Source: Paenibacillus sp. USDA918EY
GTDB lineage: Bacteria; Bacillota; Bacilli; Paenibacillales; Paenibacillaceae
Direction: 5' to 3'
DNA: 64,000 nt
NCBI RefSeq assembly: GCF_009870825.1
Contig: NZ_WTWY01000016.1
Location: forward strand, 62,001-126,000
Part shown: piece by piece, positions 50,926-59,922 of the stretch
How positions within the stretch are numbered: the stretch's first letter is position 1
How the letters are laid out: each line of letters opens with the position of its first letter
Notes under the pieces: generated by a model
What the model was told of the DNA's origin: nothing
What the model saw: only the letters and a program-made list of their open reading frames with translations
The model's database searches: none
Made by a program: the position numbers and the translations under genes

Positions 50926-51945
50926 TCAAGGATGCTTCCGAACAATCGATTCATCCTCTTCCATAAACGGCCAAGTCAAATATTCCGCCGGTAGCTTGCT
51001 GACCTCGTCGAGGCGGGCCAATTCGTCCTTCGTCAACTCAATGTCGCTGGCCGCAAGATTGTCTTGAAGCTGATCCGGCCGCTTCGCGCCGACGATGACG
51101 CTGGTCACCGCAGGCTGATGGAGCACCCAGGCCAAAGCGATCCGGGCAACGGTGGATTCCCGCTCTCTCGCAATTTCCTCCAGCACGTCGATGATGCGAT
51201 AGGATTTGTCCAGGTCAACCGGCGGAAATGAAAATTTCGTATGCCGATCTTCTCCCTTTCCCGGGCGGCTGGGGGAGTATTTGCCCGACAGGAATCCGCC
51301 CGCGAGCGGACTCCAGACCAATAGCCCCATGTTCTGATCCTTCAGGACGGGGATAATTTCCCTTTCGATTTCCCGGCCGGCCAGGGAGTAATACAATTGG
51401 CTGCTCTTGAATTCATGAAGGCCAAGCTGCCGGGAGATGCCGCGCGTCTTCATCGTTTCCCAACCCGTCATATTGGAAGCGCCGATGTACCGCACTTTGC
51501 CGCTCCGGACCAAATCGTCCAACGCCCGCAGCGTATCTTCCCAATCGGTCAGCTGATCCGGATTGTGGATTTGATACAGATCGATATAATCGGTCCCCAG
51601 CCGTTTCAGACTTTCCTCCACCTGACGGATGATATGGAGCCGGGATAAGCCGATATCGTTCGGGCCGCTTCCCGTACGTCCCCTCACCTTCGTGGCGATA
51701 ATCACGTCCTGCCGTTTTTTGCCGAGCGCTTTGCCGAGGATTTCTTCGGATCGTCCGCCGGCATAAATATTCGACGTATCAAAAAAATTGACGCCCGCCT
51801 CCAGTGCCTGCCCGACGAGCACGGAAGCCTCCTTTTCGTCGAGCGAGCCGAAAACGCCCCACTGTTCTCCGCCGCCGAAGGTCATGGTACCGAGCCCGAT
51901 TTCCGACACAAGCACGCCGGTATTGCCGAGTAAATTATATTTCAT
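50926..51945 (-). CDS. Aldo/keto reductase
   Basis: 339 aa. A complete (alpha/beta)8 AKR: FDTSNIYAGGRSEEILGKAL near residue 54 (catalytic Tyr), IIATKVRG near 80 (catalytic Lys), YIDLYQIHNPD near 116 (catalytic His), and SVIVGAKRPDQLQDNL near 285 that binds NADPH. Similar to YhdN/AKR11-type general stress enzymes. It reduces aldehydes or ketones with NADPH. It is divergent from sigZ (start 118 bases away), so SigZ could control it, but no promoter pair was recognised. Confidence 0.94.
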   Translation of the reverse strand: MKYNLLGNTGVLVSEIGLGTMTFGGGEQWGVFGSLDEKEASVLVGQALEAGVNFFDTSNIYAGGRSEEILGKALGKKRQDVIIATKVRGRTGSGPNDIGLSRLHIIRQVEESLKRLGTDYIDLYQIHNPDQLTDWEDTLRALDDLVRSGKVRYIGASNMTGWETMKTRGISRQLGLHEFKSSQLYYSLAGREIEREIIPVLKDQNMGLLVWSPLAGGFLSGKYSPSRPGKGEDRHTKFSFPPVDLDKSYRIIDVLEEIARERESTVARIALAWVLHQPAVTSVIVGAKRPDQLQDNLAASDIELTKDELARLDEVSKLPAEYLTWPFMEEDESIVRKHP

Positions 51946-52062
51946 CTTTTATTTCCTCCTGGTTTTGTTTTATATTGATGGAGACGGAGGCACGAATAAA
52001 AAGACGCAAAAAATAAGCGGTTCAAACAAAAAAAATTTCCGATGGATACAGGGGTGAGCAAT

Positions 52063-52698
52063 ATGTCCGATCGCATCGAAACCAAAACCCCAGCCCGCAC
52101 GGCAGAATCCATCACGCCGGAAATGCTGTGGGAACAATATCACGGCCCGATTTTGGGCTACGTCAAACAAAAAACGAATCGCCATCCGGACGCCGAAGAT
52201 ATTGTGCAAACGGTGTTTATAAAGGCTTATCGCCATCTGCCGCAGCTTCAGGACAAAACCAAGCTCCGGGCCTGGCTGTTTCAAATTGCGCGAAACGCGA
52301 TCGCGGACCATTTCCGCAAGGAAAAGCCGACCGACGAACTGCCTGACCATATGCCCGATCCGGAGTCGTCAGCGCCCGACGGTTATTCGGAAGAAGCCAT
52401 TGCCGGCATGAAGGGCGTATTTCCTTATTTGCCCGATAAATACCGGGAAGCCTTGGAATTGTCCGAATTGAAGGGAATGTCTCAAAAAGAGCTTGGCGAG
52501 CGTCTGGGCATTTCCTATTCAGGCGCTAAATCCAGGGTCCAACGCGGCAGGGAGATGGTTCGTGATTTGATGAACAGCTGCTGCGAAATCCAAACCGACC
52601 GATACGGCAACATCATCGACTATCGCACCGTACTGCCGAAGCCGGTCGTTTACGGACGAGGGCAAAAAGAGGCATTACGGTGCTGCACCCGGTCTTGA
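52063..52698 (+). CDS. sigZ: ECF-type RNA polymerase sigma factor SigZ
   Basis: 211 aa from ATG at 52063 (GGGGTGA upstream). Region 2: WEQYHGPILGYVKQKTNRHPDAEDIVQTVFIKAYRHL; region 4: YREALELSELKGMSQKELGERLGISYSGAKSRVQRGREMV. The C-terminal tail CCEIQTDRYGNIIDYR is specific to the SigZ group of B. subtilis, which lacks an adjacent anti-sigma gene, as here. The tail is longer than in B. subtilis. Its regulon is unknown. A terminator follows, then a large secreted protein whose expression may or may not depend on it. Confidence 0.92.
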   Translation: MSDRIETKTPARTAESITPEMLWEQYHGPILGYVKQKTNRHPDAEDIVQTVFIKAYRHLPQLQDKTKLRAWLFQIARNAIADHFRKEKPTDELPDHMPDPESSAPDGYSEEAIAGMKGVFPYLPDKYREALELSELKGMSQKELGERLGISYSGAKSRVQRGREMVRDLMNSCCEIQTDRYGNIIDYRTVLPKPVVYGRGQKEALRCCTRS

Positions 52699-52727
52699 TC
52701 AGAAGCAGACTCAAGGTTATGAAATGG

Positions 52728-52753
52728 CACGCCATATACGGCGTGTTTTTTTT
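52728..52753 (+). terminator. Terminator of sigZ
   Basis: CACGCC ATATAC GGCGTG followed by TTTTTTTT on the plus strand, 30 bases past the stop. Confidence 0.9.
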
Positions 52754-52842
52754 ATTCTCCGATGGGAGGATAAATTTCCCATAATGTCGAATGGTACAAG
52801 GATTTGTAAAATAAAATCGACCGCAAAAGAGGGGTTATCAAC

Positions 52843-54828
52843 TTGAACTTAAAAAAATCATTGCTTGTCATGGCATTAGGTGCCTTCACGTTTGGCTTAA
52901 GCCCGGCTTTTGGCGCCCATCAAGCCTCCGCCGCAGGCGAAGATCAGCTGCAAATCAAAGACATCGTCGGAAAAAACACGTATTTGATGAGCGACGGATC
53001 CATGTGGACGACCGTTACACTGCTTGAGGGAACCCGCACCATTCATACGAAGGGAAACATCGAGACCATTTCCGGGAATCTGTACGACGGTCTGGGGATT
53101 ACAAAAGACGGGCGCCTGGTGGAATGGGACATGGGACTGGCCCCTCACCAAGTGGAAGGCACGGCAGGAGTCAAGCAGGTATCCGGCTCCTACTGGCTGA
53201 AATCGGACGGAACGGTCTGGAGCGGCCAAAGGAAGTTGAAAAATCTAAGCGGCATCGTGCAAATCGCTTACGGGGAAAAAGATTTTGCGGCGCTGTCCCA
53301 AAACGGGGACCTGTTATTCGAAGACCCGCACAAGCAGGATACTTACAAAAAATTCGGCACCGTCGCCGATCCTTCTTCGGTCAAGTCCATGGCGGTGCAT
53401 GACGACCGCGTCGCCCTGCTGTTCAACAGCGGCGAAGTCGTGCTTTACGAAGGCTCGAATTTTGACGACAACGGAAAAATCATTCCGGTCACCATTGCGC
53501 AGGATGCGGTCCATATCACGTATGTTTCGGCCGATCCCACCGACGTGCTCGTCGTGACCCGGAAAGACGGCACCGTCTGGTTAACGGGGGAATATTCCAA
53601 CCGCTGGAAGCTTACGAACCAGGTACAAGGATTAAGCGACGTAGTTAGAACCTCGGTAGACGCCTATGCGGACAAGCTTTCCGAAGGAATTTACGCGCAG
53701 CGCAGCGACGGAACATGGGTGTTCAGCAAAGATGGCGAAACCAAGCCGATTGGCGTTCCTGCGGTTACGGCCGTTTCGGTCACGCTTTCCGATAAGGAGC
53801 CTTTCGTCGGGGATTCAGTCGAGGTTTACATCCAGGAAACCTATTCGAACGGGGCTAAAATTAAGGTGCCGGTGCGCGAAGCCAAACTCGACATGGACAA
53901 ACCGTACCTGCTTAAGCTCCAAGCGGACGGCAAGCTCAAAGCCGCGGGCGTGGGACAAACGAAACTTACGGTTACATCCGGCGGCGTGTCCGCGAGCGTG
54001 ACCGTATCCGCAAGTCTCCGCGATCCGCTGAAATTCGCCAAACAGGTGAACGGCACCGTCTTTCTTCCGGTGAAGGCCGTATCCAAGGCGCTGGGCGGAA
54101 CCGCAGCCCCTTCGGGCGACGGATGGAACGTGGCGTTCGGCGATGATTCCCTATCGTTCAAAGCCGGCAGTTTATCGGCGCAATTCGGCGGCAAGGACGT
54201 GCAGCTCAAAGCCGCTCCCTTTACCGAAAAAGGAGAAACGTACATCCCCGCTTCCCTGTTGGCCGACACGCTGGGAGCGAAGGTAAGCTGGGATGCCAAG
54301 TGGAAACAGGCGGACATCGGCTTCGGCAGCGCCAAGATGACGGTCGTTTCATCGGAAACTGCCGGCCTGATCAAAAAAGCGATGCAGGGCAGCTTGGCCA
54401 AATTCATCGGAAAATCCTACTGGGTGAACGATTTTGCGGACTGGGAGAGATTCTCGAAGGTTACCGTGACCGACGTGCTTCCAACGGATACCGGAAGTTT
54501 CGACATCGTCTTCAAAACGCCGGCGGGCAAAACGCTTAAGAGCTATTCCATGAGCTCTTCGGAAGTCATTCAGGTATTGACCGATTCCAACAACTTTTTG
54601 AATTACGATCCTTATAAAAAATACAATTGGTCCTCCTCCGTTTGGAAACAGATCAAAGCGAGAAACGTGACGCTGGGCATGACCAAACAGCAGGTTCTGC
54701 TTTCCTGGGGAAATCCGATCGCCAAAGATATCCAAAAGGTGCAAGGCAGCACCATTGAAACCTGGGGTTATGCGAGCTACGATTTCGTTTCCTTCCTGAA
54801 CGGCAAGGTTACCTTGATCATTATGTAA
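52843..54828 (+). CDS. Mosaic secreted protein (propeller-like, Ig-like, stalk and BamE-like domains)
   Basis: 661 aa, TTG start with GAGGGG eight bases upstream, and a signal peptide ending near ASA-AGE at residue 31. Residues 40-300 have RCC1-like repeats (LKSDGTVWSG, VTRKDGTVWLTG, AQRSDGTWVFS), typical of a beta-propeller. A Big2 Ig-like domain follows (about 305-390; VGDSVEVYIQE), then a copper-amine-oxidase stalk pair (FLPVKAVSKALGG; YIPASLLADTLGAKVSWD). The C-terminus, VTLGMTKQQVLLSWGNP near 605, resembles BamE/SmpA-type folds. Stalk domains usually join surface modules, so a cell-surface binding protein is likely. Its enzyme activity is unknown. Confidence 0.8.
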   Translation: MNLKKSLLVMALGAFTFGLSPAFGAHQASAAGEDQLQIKDIVGKNTYLMSDGSMWTTVTLLEGTRTIHTKGNIETISGNLYDGLGITKDGRLVEWDMGLAPHQVEGTAGVKQVSGSYWLKSDGTVWSGQRKLKNLSGIVQIAYGEKDFAALSQNGDLLFEDPHKQDTYKKFGTVADPSSVKSMAVHDDRVALLFNSGEVVLYEGSNFDDNGKIIPVTIAQDAVHITYVSADPTDVLVVTRKDGTVWLTGEYSNRWKLTNQVQGLSDVVRTSVDAYADKLSEGIYAQRSDGTWVFSKDGETKPIGVPAVTAVSVTLSDKEPFVGDSVEVYIQETYSNGAKIKVPVREAKLDMDKPYLLKLQADGKLKAAGVGQTKLTVTSGGVSASVTVSASLRDPLKFAKQVNGTVFLPVKAVSKALGGTAAPSGDGWNVAFGDDSLSFKAGSLSAQFGGKDVQLKAAPFTEKGETYIPASLLADTLGAKVSWDAKWKQADIGFGSAKMTVVSSETAGLIKKAMQGSLAKFIGKSYWVNDFADWERFSKVTVTDVLPTDTGSFDIVFKTPAGKTLKSYSMSSSEVIQVLTDSNNFLNYDPYKKYNWSSSVWKQIKARNVTLGMTKQQVLLSWGNPIAKDIQKVQGSTIETWGYASYDFVSFLNGKVTLIIM

Positions 54829-54867
54829 TCCCGAACTTGGCTGCAATCCTGAATGCTATGCACGAAA

Positions 54868-54900
54868 AAAACCTCCAGGCTTTTTGTCTGGAGGTTTTTT
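54868..54900. terminator. Terminator of the mosaic protein gene
   Basis: AACCTCCAG ... CTGGAGGTT plus TTTTTT on the plus strand. On the minus strand it ends in TTTTTTTCG and could stop the convergent ABC permease gene. Confidence 0.85.
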
Positions 54901-54993
54901 CGCTTGAATGGAACGAGGAGTGATCAACCATACAATCTGTTCCAGATTTTAAAAAAATTCATCTTTACAACGTTAGGAGTGATTGCGTGTCCA

Positions 54994-55647
54994 CTAAAAT
55001 TCTTTTTTGAGGTATATAAAGACAGAAATGAAAAAGGAAAGAATGTACATGATAACGCCAAATATGATGTATATGATCGGAACGGATAAAGATGGATCAC
55101 TACTTAAATTTGACAGTGGCGATTGTTCTATCAGATATCCAACCACTCCTTGTAATCCAATAGCAGCAAAAAGTCCCCCAATTGCACCTCCAATGACAAT
55201 GGCATCAGATTTTTCCGGGCCAATCATATAGAGGAGCGGATAAGCTATCGCACCGGCAAAGAGAACGATGAAAATCCCAAAAGAGACGATTTTGAATATG
55301 TCATCCATTGGCGTATCTGAGATCAGACCATATATATAAAAGATGCCATACGATAATAAAGCTCCGATCATTGCCACAAAAAAATAGAAAAGGTAGTGGC
55401 TTTGTACAATATCGTTTCTGGTAACCGGTAGAGTAAGCACGTACTTATCATAACCAGACTTGCCTTCATATTTTATAATTTCAAGTGCAGGCATCGCTAT
55501 AAGCAAGATAATTAACATAGCAACAAAACGGTGCATCGAAGCATCTCCAAAATAAAACATGAGTCCGGACACCAATACCGCTATTCCTGCGTAAGCAAAA
55601 AAACTTCGATAAACAAGGTAATAATTTGTCAGTAATAGCCCTGTCAA
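54994..55647 (-). CDS. ABC-2 family transporter permease (AT-rich)
   Basis: 217 aa. Start is TTG at 55647, which follows the ATPase TAA directly (TAATTG) with AAGGAG ten bases upstream. Six transmembrane helices are predicted; LEIIKYEGKSGYDKYVLTLPVTRNDIV between helices 2 and 3 is the coupling-region signature of the ABC2_membrane/YtrC-type permeases. The DNA is visibly lower in GC than its neighbours, as is the ATPase, which hints at horizontal origin. Exports or imports an unknown substrate. Confidence 0.88.
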   Translation of the reverse strand: MTGLLLTNYYLVYRSFFAYAGIAVLVSGLMFYFGDASMHRFVAMLIILLIAMPALEIIKYEGKSGYDKYVLTLPVTRNDIVQSHYLFYFFVAMIGALLSYGIFYIYGLISDTPMDDIFKIVSFGIFIVLFAGAIAYPLLYMIGPEKSDAIVIGGAIGGLFAAIGLQGVVGYLIEQSPLSNLSSDPSLSVPIIYIIFGVIMYILSFFISVFIYLKKEF

Positions 55648-56499
55648 TTATTTTTCACTCCTTGTTAATAGGACGCTTACTTCCTCCATTGAGATGGTTT
55701 TAGCTGGAATTCCTTTTGGCAATGCCTGTTTATCCGATATAAGTACATTGAAATAAGAACCGCTGGTCCTTTTCGCTACAACTATATCTTTGTCGAGCAA
55801 GGTTAGTTGTTTCTCATCAATATCTACAATTGCGTAACTTTCAAAAATGTTATCCTTCTCTTCGTTTAATAAAATTTCGCCATCTTTTATAAAGACAACA
55901 TGGCTGGCTATTTTCTCGACATCGCTCATAATATGAGAAGAAAGCAATATCCCCCCCTTACTTGTACTCACAAAGTTCTTTAATTCATCTAACAATTCTT
56001 CCCTTGATGAGGGATCCAGCCCTCCCGTCGCTTCGTCTAGAATTAATAATTTTGCATTATGCGACAACGCAACAGCTACGGAAAGCTTCATGGACATCCC
56101 GCGCGAGAGTTTATTTACTTTCAGATCTGTCGGTAAAGAGAATGCATGAACCAGCCGATAAAAATGGGCTTGATCCCAAGATTTAAACAGTTTTTCAAAA
56201 ACTTTGTTCAGCTGCTTTATTGTAAGATGAGCCGGTAGATTCATAGCATCAAACACGACTCCAATTTTTTCCTTCAACTTGGCATGCTTATCTATATTTT
56301 CTTCGCCGAATATTTTAACTGTACCGCCATCTTTAGCAATTAGACCTAGTATTGCCTTGAATGTTGTTGATTTGCCTGCACCATTATCACCAATGAAGGC
56401 AACAATTGATCCGGACGGCACATTGAACGTAACATCTTTTAAAACAACTTTATGACCAAATGATTTTCTAACGTTTTTAATTTCTAGAAGGTGTGGCAT
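55648..56499 (-). CDS. ABC transporter ATPase (YtrB-like, AT-rich)
   Basis: 283 aa. Walker A GDNGAGKSTTFKAILG near residue 37, signature LSRGMSMKLSVAVALS near 128, Walker B KLLILDEATGGLDPSS near 148, and switch LSSHIMSD. GGAGTG precedes the ATG. The cassette matches those usually encoded beside a GntR/YtrA-type regulator, but no such gene is next to it here; two related dyads stand in the 480 bases upstream. The gene pair is AT-rich compared with its surroundings. Possible role: antibiotic or peptide response. Confidence 0.9.
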   Translation of the reverse strand: MPHLLEIKNVRKSFGHKVVLKDVTFNVPSGSIVAFIGDNGAGKSTTFKAILGLIAKDGGTVKIFGEENIDKHAKLKEKIGVVFDAMNLPAHLTIKQLNKVFEKLFKSWDQAHFYRLVHAFSLPTDLKVNKLSRGMSMKLSVAVALSHNAKLLILDEATGGLDPSSREELLDELKNFVSTSKGGILLSSHIMSDVEKIASHVVFIKDGEILLNEEKDNIFESYAIVDIDEKQLTLLDKDIVVAKRTSGSYFNVLISDKQALPKGIPAKTISMEEVSVLLTRSEK

Positions 56500-56641
56500 C
56501 GTTTCACTCCTAACTACGAAGTCGTCCTACCTTGGAGAAATTCGAGTCGACCGGTTCCCTATATAACTCCCTCTCCCTTTAATTTCATTCAAATTTCAAT
56601 CCCACTTTCTTTTGTGCAGCAAATATGTTGTTGGCATCTTA

Positions 56642-56655
56642 TGTAATTTATTACA
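56642..56655. promoter_or_regulatory. Perfect dyad TGTAAT-TT-ATTACA
   Basis: A 14-base perfect inverted repeat (arms of six, centre TT), of a kind bound by GntR-type regulators. It shares its core with the site at 56730. Confidence 0.5.
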
Positions 56656-56729
56656 TTATATTTATAACCTTTATACAAACTTACAATAACTTAGTTAAGT
56701 AAGATGAGTCAATATGACGGCTGAAATTA

Positions 56730-56743
56730 CGTAATGAATTACG
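56730..56743. promoter_or_regulatory. Perfect dyad CGTAAT-GA-ATTACG
   Basis: The same core (GTAAT-N2-ATTAC) as the site 88 bases upstream. An ATTACGTAAT palindrome overlaps it. Confidence 0.5.
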
Positions 56744-56979
56744 AAGTGCCTCCCTTGGAAAAAGCATACGGCAACTCTTGGGCAAATAAGAAAAATAAAA
56801 AGTATCAAGGCTCAAGCGGGTTATGAAAGACTTGCTTCCAGCCGAAGCGGCATGGAATAAGTGAACGACGAAAAACTTTTACGTCCGGTTTACGCAGGCT
56901 TGACGAAGAATAAACATGCATCCCTCAAGATAAAAAGGACAACTTGAAGTTCATTTAAATAGAGGGAGACATGACTGCA

Positions 56980-58119
56980 ATGATGAAAAAAACCGCGCTT
57001 CTGGGCGCTGCATTCTTTTTGACCGTATCGCCGCTGGGCGCTGCCATGGCCGAAGCCAATGAGGTTCCCCATACAAATACCGTTTCTGTCCAACATCATG
57101 CGAAGCAGGGTGCTTTTACGGGCGCGACCGTGGAGAGGGCAAAAAACGGAGCCCTTACGATTCATTGGAAGACGTCGGCCGACCTTGGCCCGGTCAAAGT
57201 ATATTGGAGCACCGAACCCGACGGGGGCTGGAAGGAATTGGCGCGTACCTATTCATCTTATGGCGGTTTGCATACGGCCGACCCGAATCCGGGAAGCCGG
57301 GTGTATTTTAAAATCAAGGGCGGCAACGGCTCCGAGATCAAAACCGCTGAACGTCTGCTCCCCCTTCAAGGCGCGACCAATTTCCGCGATCTTGGCGGTT
57401 ACCGAACGGCGGACGGCAAAACCGTTAAATGGGGCAAGCTGTTCCGTTCGGACGAGCTGGCCGGCTTGACCAAGGCCGACATTACTTTTCTTCAGAAAAG
57501 CGGGCTGAAAACGGTCATCGATTACCGTACCGACGATGAAGTGAAGCAAAAGCCCGACCCCGCCATCCAAGGCGTTACATATGTCCGGAATCCGGTTTTT
57601 GGGCAATCCGGCAGCGGAACCGATATTTTCGCGTATATGGCCGCAGGCGAGTTTGACAAAATGGGCAAACCCGGCGACGTGCTGATCGCGGCAAACCGGG
57701 ACATGGTGGATCATCCTGAGGCTTACAAGAAACTTTTTGACATGATGCTGGACCCTGCCACAACCGCTTTCGTTCAGCATTGTACCGCCGGCAAAGACCG
57801 TACCGGGCTCGGCTCGGCGCTCATGCTCCTCGCGCTTGGCGTTCCGAAGGAAACGGTCGTGCAGGATTTTCTGCTCAGCAATCAATACCGCGAAGGGTAC
57901 AACAAAGCAGCCGTGGATGCCATGGTGAAACAATTCCAACTGACGGACGAAAACGCCATCGAGATTATCCAAGCGCTGATGGATGTTCGCCCGGAATACA
58001 TGAACGCCGCTTTCAATGAAATGGTCAAAAAATACGGCTCCATCCAAGCTTTCTTGGAAAAGGGAATCGGTCTGAGCGCAGCCGAGCAGTCCAAGCTGAA
58101 AAAAATGTATCTCGAATAG
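56980..58119 (+). CDS. Secreted tyrosine/serine-phosphatase-like protein (CX5R)
   Basis: 379 aa from ATG at 56980 (56971 has its ribosome binding site too close). A signal peptide precedes a fibronectin-like domain (about 45-120), then a protein-tyrosine-phosphatase domain: TNFRDLGGYRTADGK near 133, LFRSDELAGL, and the active-site loop HCTAGKDRTG with Cys268 and Arg274. The general-acid Asp is expected in the DYRTDDE... region. NFRDLGG and the CTAGKDRTG loop mark the IphP/tyrosine-serine phosphatase group. Secreted examples are often phosphoesterases for inositol phosphates or proteins. Confidence 0.88.
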   Translation: MMKKTALLGAAFFLTVSPLGAAMAEANEVPHTNTVSVQHHAKQGAFTGATVERAKNGALTIHWKTSADLGPVKVYWSTEPDGGWKELARTYSSYGGLHTADPNPGSRVYFKIKGGNGSEIKTAERLLPLQGATNFRDLGGYRTADGKTVKWGKLFRSDELAGLTKADITFLQKSGLKTVIDYRTDDEVKQKPDPAIQGVTYVRNPVFGQSGSGTDIFAYMAAGEFDKMGKPGDVLIAANRDMVDHPEAYKKLFDMMLDPATTAFVQHCTAGKDRTGLGSALMLLALGVPKETVVQDFLLSNQYREGYNKAAVDAMVKQFQLTDENAIEIIQALMDVRPEYMNAAFNEMVKKYGSIQAFLEKGIGLSAAEQSKLKKMYLE

Positions 58120-58157
58120 GCTGGATCAGTGTTTGAAATTTAAAAGGACATGAGCGG

Positions 58158-58204
58158 AAAAGGACGATCCTCGCAGCGGTTCGCTGCAGAGGAGCCGTCC
58201 TTTT
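58158..58204 (+). terminator. Terminator of the phosphatase gene
   Basis: AAAAGGACG ... CGTCCTTTT enclosing CCTCGCAGCG-type pairing, followed by TTTTGC; about 40 bases past the stop. Confidence 0.75.
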
Positions 58205-58341
58205 GCATTCACGGACTCATAAGCCGAAGTATTTGCGAAAGCAACAAACATAAAAAAACAAGTTGAAAGTATGATCTGCGGAAGGAGTGGCGGATAAAAA
58301 CACTCCGCTTTAGCATGCTTCCACAAGACGAAATCGTGCAG

Positions 58342-59922
58342 TTAGCTTGGCTCATGCTCAGTACGAGGCAAAGCAGTCTGAATTCGATCATCCTGTTTCT
58401 GCAGGGGTTCTCCGCTGGGGCGTATATGCTTAAGCCGGGCCACGACGAAGATGGCTACCATGACCAATAAGACGGCGCTGATCATCGCGACGGTATTTAG
58501 TCCGTTGTTAAAAGCATTTCGAGCCGATGCAAGCAGGGTCGCATGAAGCGGATCTGCGAGCTTTTGGGCCGCTTCCGTCGCACCGATCAGCGAGTCGCGC
58601 GCAGCCGCGGCCGCCTCGGGAGGAAGCGCAGCCGGTATCGCGTCCGCCATCTGATTGCGGTAAACAACGGTGCCGACGCTCCCTAGAACCGCGATCCCCA
58701 ATGCAAAACCGACTTCAGCGCTCGTTTGCGATAAAGCCCCTGCAGCGCCGGCTTTCTCGGGCGGAGCGGATCCGATGATCATATCGGGCGTTAACGTCAT
58801 GAGCGGGCCTGACCCGAAGTTCGTAAGCGCGTAACCGAGCATCAAACCGGCAAGGCCGGAAGATGCCTCGACCCGGGTAATGAGCCAGAGGCCGGTCACC
58901 GAAAAAACCATCCCGATTCCAATCAGATAGGCAGGGCGGATTCGCCGTGCCATGAGCGGGGATAACAGAAAGCTCGCCATTTGCGCCGCTACCGCAGGCA
59001 GCAGCCACATCGCCGCTTTTAGCGGGGTTAACCCGCCAACGAGCTGAAGATATTGCGTAACGAGCAGCATGATCACGCCCATGAGGAAGGGGCCGAAAAA
59101 CTGCCCGCTCATCGCCGTGCTAAGCGCACGGTTTGCAAACAAGCGCAGATCCAGCAGTGGATTCGTCAGCCTCCGTTGACGCTGCACAAATACGAAGCCG
59201 AACACGCTCCCGGCCATGATCGCCGCAATATTTATCGGCTGCAGCCCGCTTTGGGATAATCCCTTCATGCCATAAACAATCGGCAACATCGCGGCGAGCG
59301 ACAGACTGACGCTAATAAGATCAAGGCGACTTTCATTTGCGTCCCGGTATTCGGGCAGCAATAAAGGGCCGAGCACAAGCAGCAGCACCATAACAGGAAC
59401 CCCGATCAGAAATACGGACCCCCACCCAAAATGCGCCAGCATGATGCCGCCAACCACGGGACCGATCGCCGCCCCGCCCATGCAGCCGACCATCCATATG
59501 CTGATGGCAAGGCCTCTTTGCTTGGGATCATGGAACATCGTGCTGATCAGCGCCAAGGTTGAAGGCACTAACGTCGCTCCGGCAATGCCGAGTACGGCCC
59601 GGGATGCGATCAGCATTTCGGCACTCGCCGCGAACGCGGCGCAGATGGAGGCGATGCCAAATACGGCTGATCCCACCAGAAGCACCTTGCGGCGACCGAA
59701 GCGGTCGCCCAAGGTACCCATCGTAATCAAAAATCCCGTAAGCATTAACCCGTAAATATCCATGATCCACAATTGCTGGGTGCTGCTGGCCCCCAGATCC
59801 GCGCTTAAATACGGCAGCGCCAGAGCCAGCACAAAGATATCGATGGAAATGAGCAGGCTTGTTAGCACCAATACGCCAAGCCCGACCCATTCCCGTGTGC
59901 CGGCCTTATCGTCCCTCTTCAT
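58342..59922 (-). CDS. MFS transporter, DHA2 family (14 helices)
   Basis: 526 aa from ATG at 59922, overlapping the SRPBCC stop by 17 bases; the open frame to 60366 lies inside the SRPBCC gene and is a shadow. The first helix (WVGLGVLVLTSLLISIDIFVLALALPYLS) carries the DHA2 motif D1 Asp in ISIDIF. Motif A GTLGDRFGRRKVLL follows near residue 70, and ALLSGIFFGPF... type helices give 14 predicted spans. The group includes QacA and LfrA drug exporters. The last gene of a MerR-controlled operon, so probably induced by a compound sensed by MerR. Confidence 0.9.
   Translation of the reverse strand: MKRDDKAGTREWVGLGVLVLTSLLISIDIFVLALALPYLSADLGASSTQQLWIMDIYGLMLTGFLITMGTLGDRFGRRKVLLVGSAVFGIASICAAFAASAEMLIASRAVLGIAGATLVPSTLALISTMFHDPKQRGLAISIWMVGCMGGAAIGPVVGGIMLAHFGWGSVFLIGVPVMVLLLVLGPLLLPEYRDANESRLDLISVSLSLAAMLPIVYGMKGLSQSGLQPINIAAIMAGSVFGFVFVQRQRRLTNPLLDLRLFANRALSTAMSGQFFGPFLMGVIMLLVTQYLQLVGGLTPLKAAMWLLPAVAAQMASFLLSPLMARRIRPAYLIGIGMVFSVTGLWLITRVEASSGLAGLMLGYALTNFGSGPLMTLTPDMIIGSAPPEKAGAAGALSQTSAEVGFALGIAVLGSVGTVVYRNQMADAIPAALPPEAAAAARDSLIGATEAAQKLADPLHATLLASARNAFNNGLNTVAMISAVLLVMVAIFVVARLKHIRPSGEPLQKQDDRIQTALPRTEHEPS

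Larger units (their letters stand above)
56500..56979. other. 480-base divergent intergenic region, AT-rich
   Basis: No gene was seen. It separates the AT-rich ABC pair from a secreted phosphatase gene. It holds two perfect dyads of the pattern GTAAT-N2-ATTAC (56642-56655 and 56730-56743). The ABC promoter could not be fixed with confidence. Confidence 0.5.

Noticed and set aside
56515..56764. Imperfect long repeat TACGAAGT...CTTGGA (56515-56540 and 56740-56764)
   Set aside because: Only about 14 bases match with gaps, and the copies are in different contexts. Chance cannot be excluded; the shorter GTAAT-N2-ATTAC dyads are much stronger.
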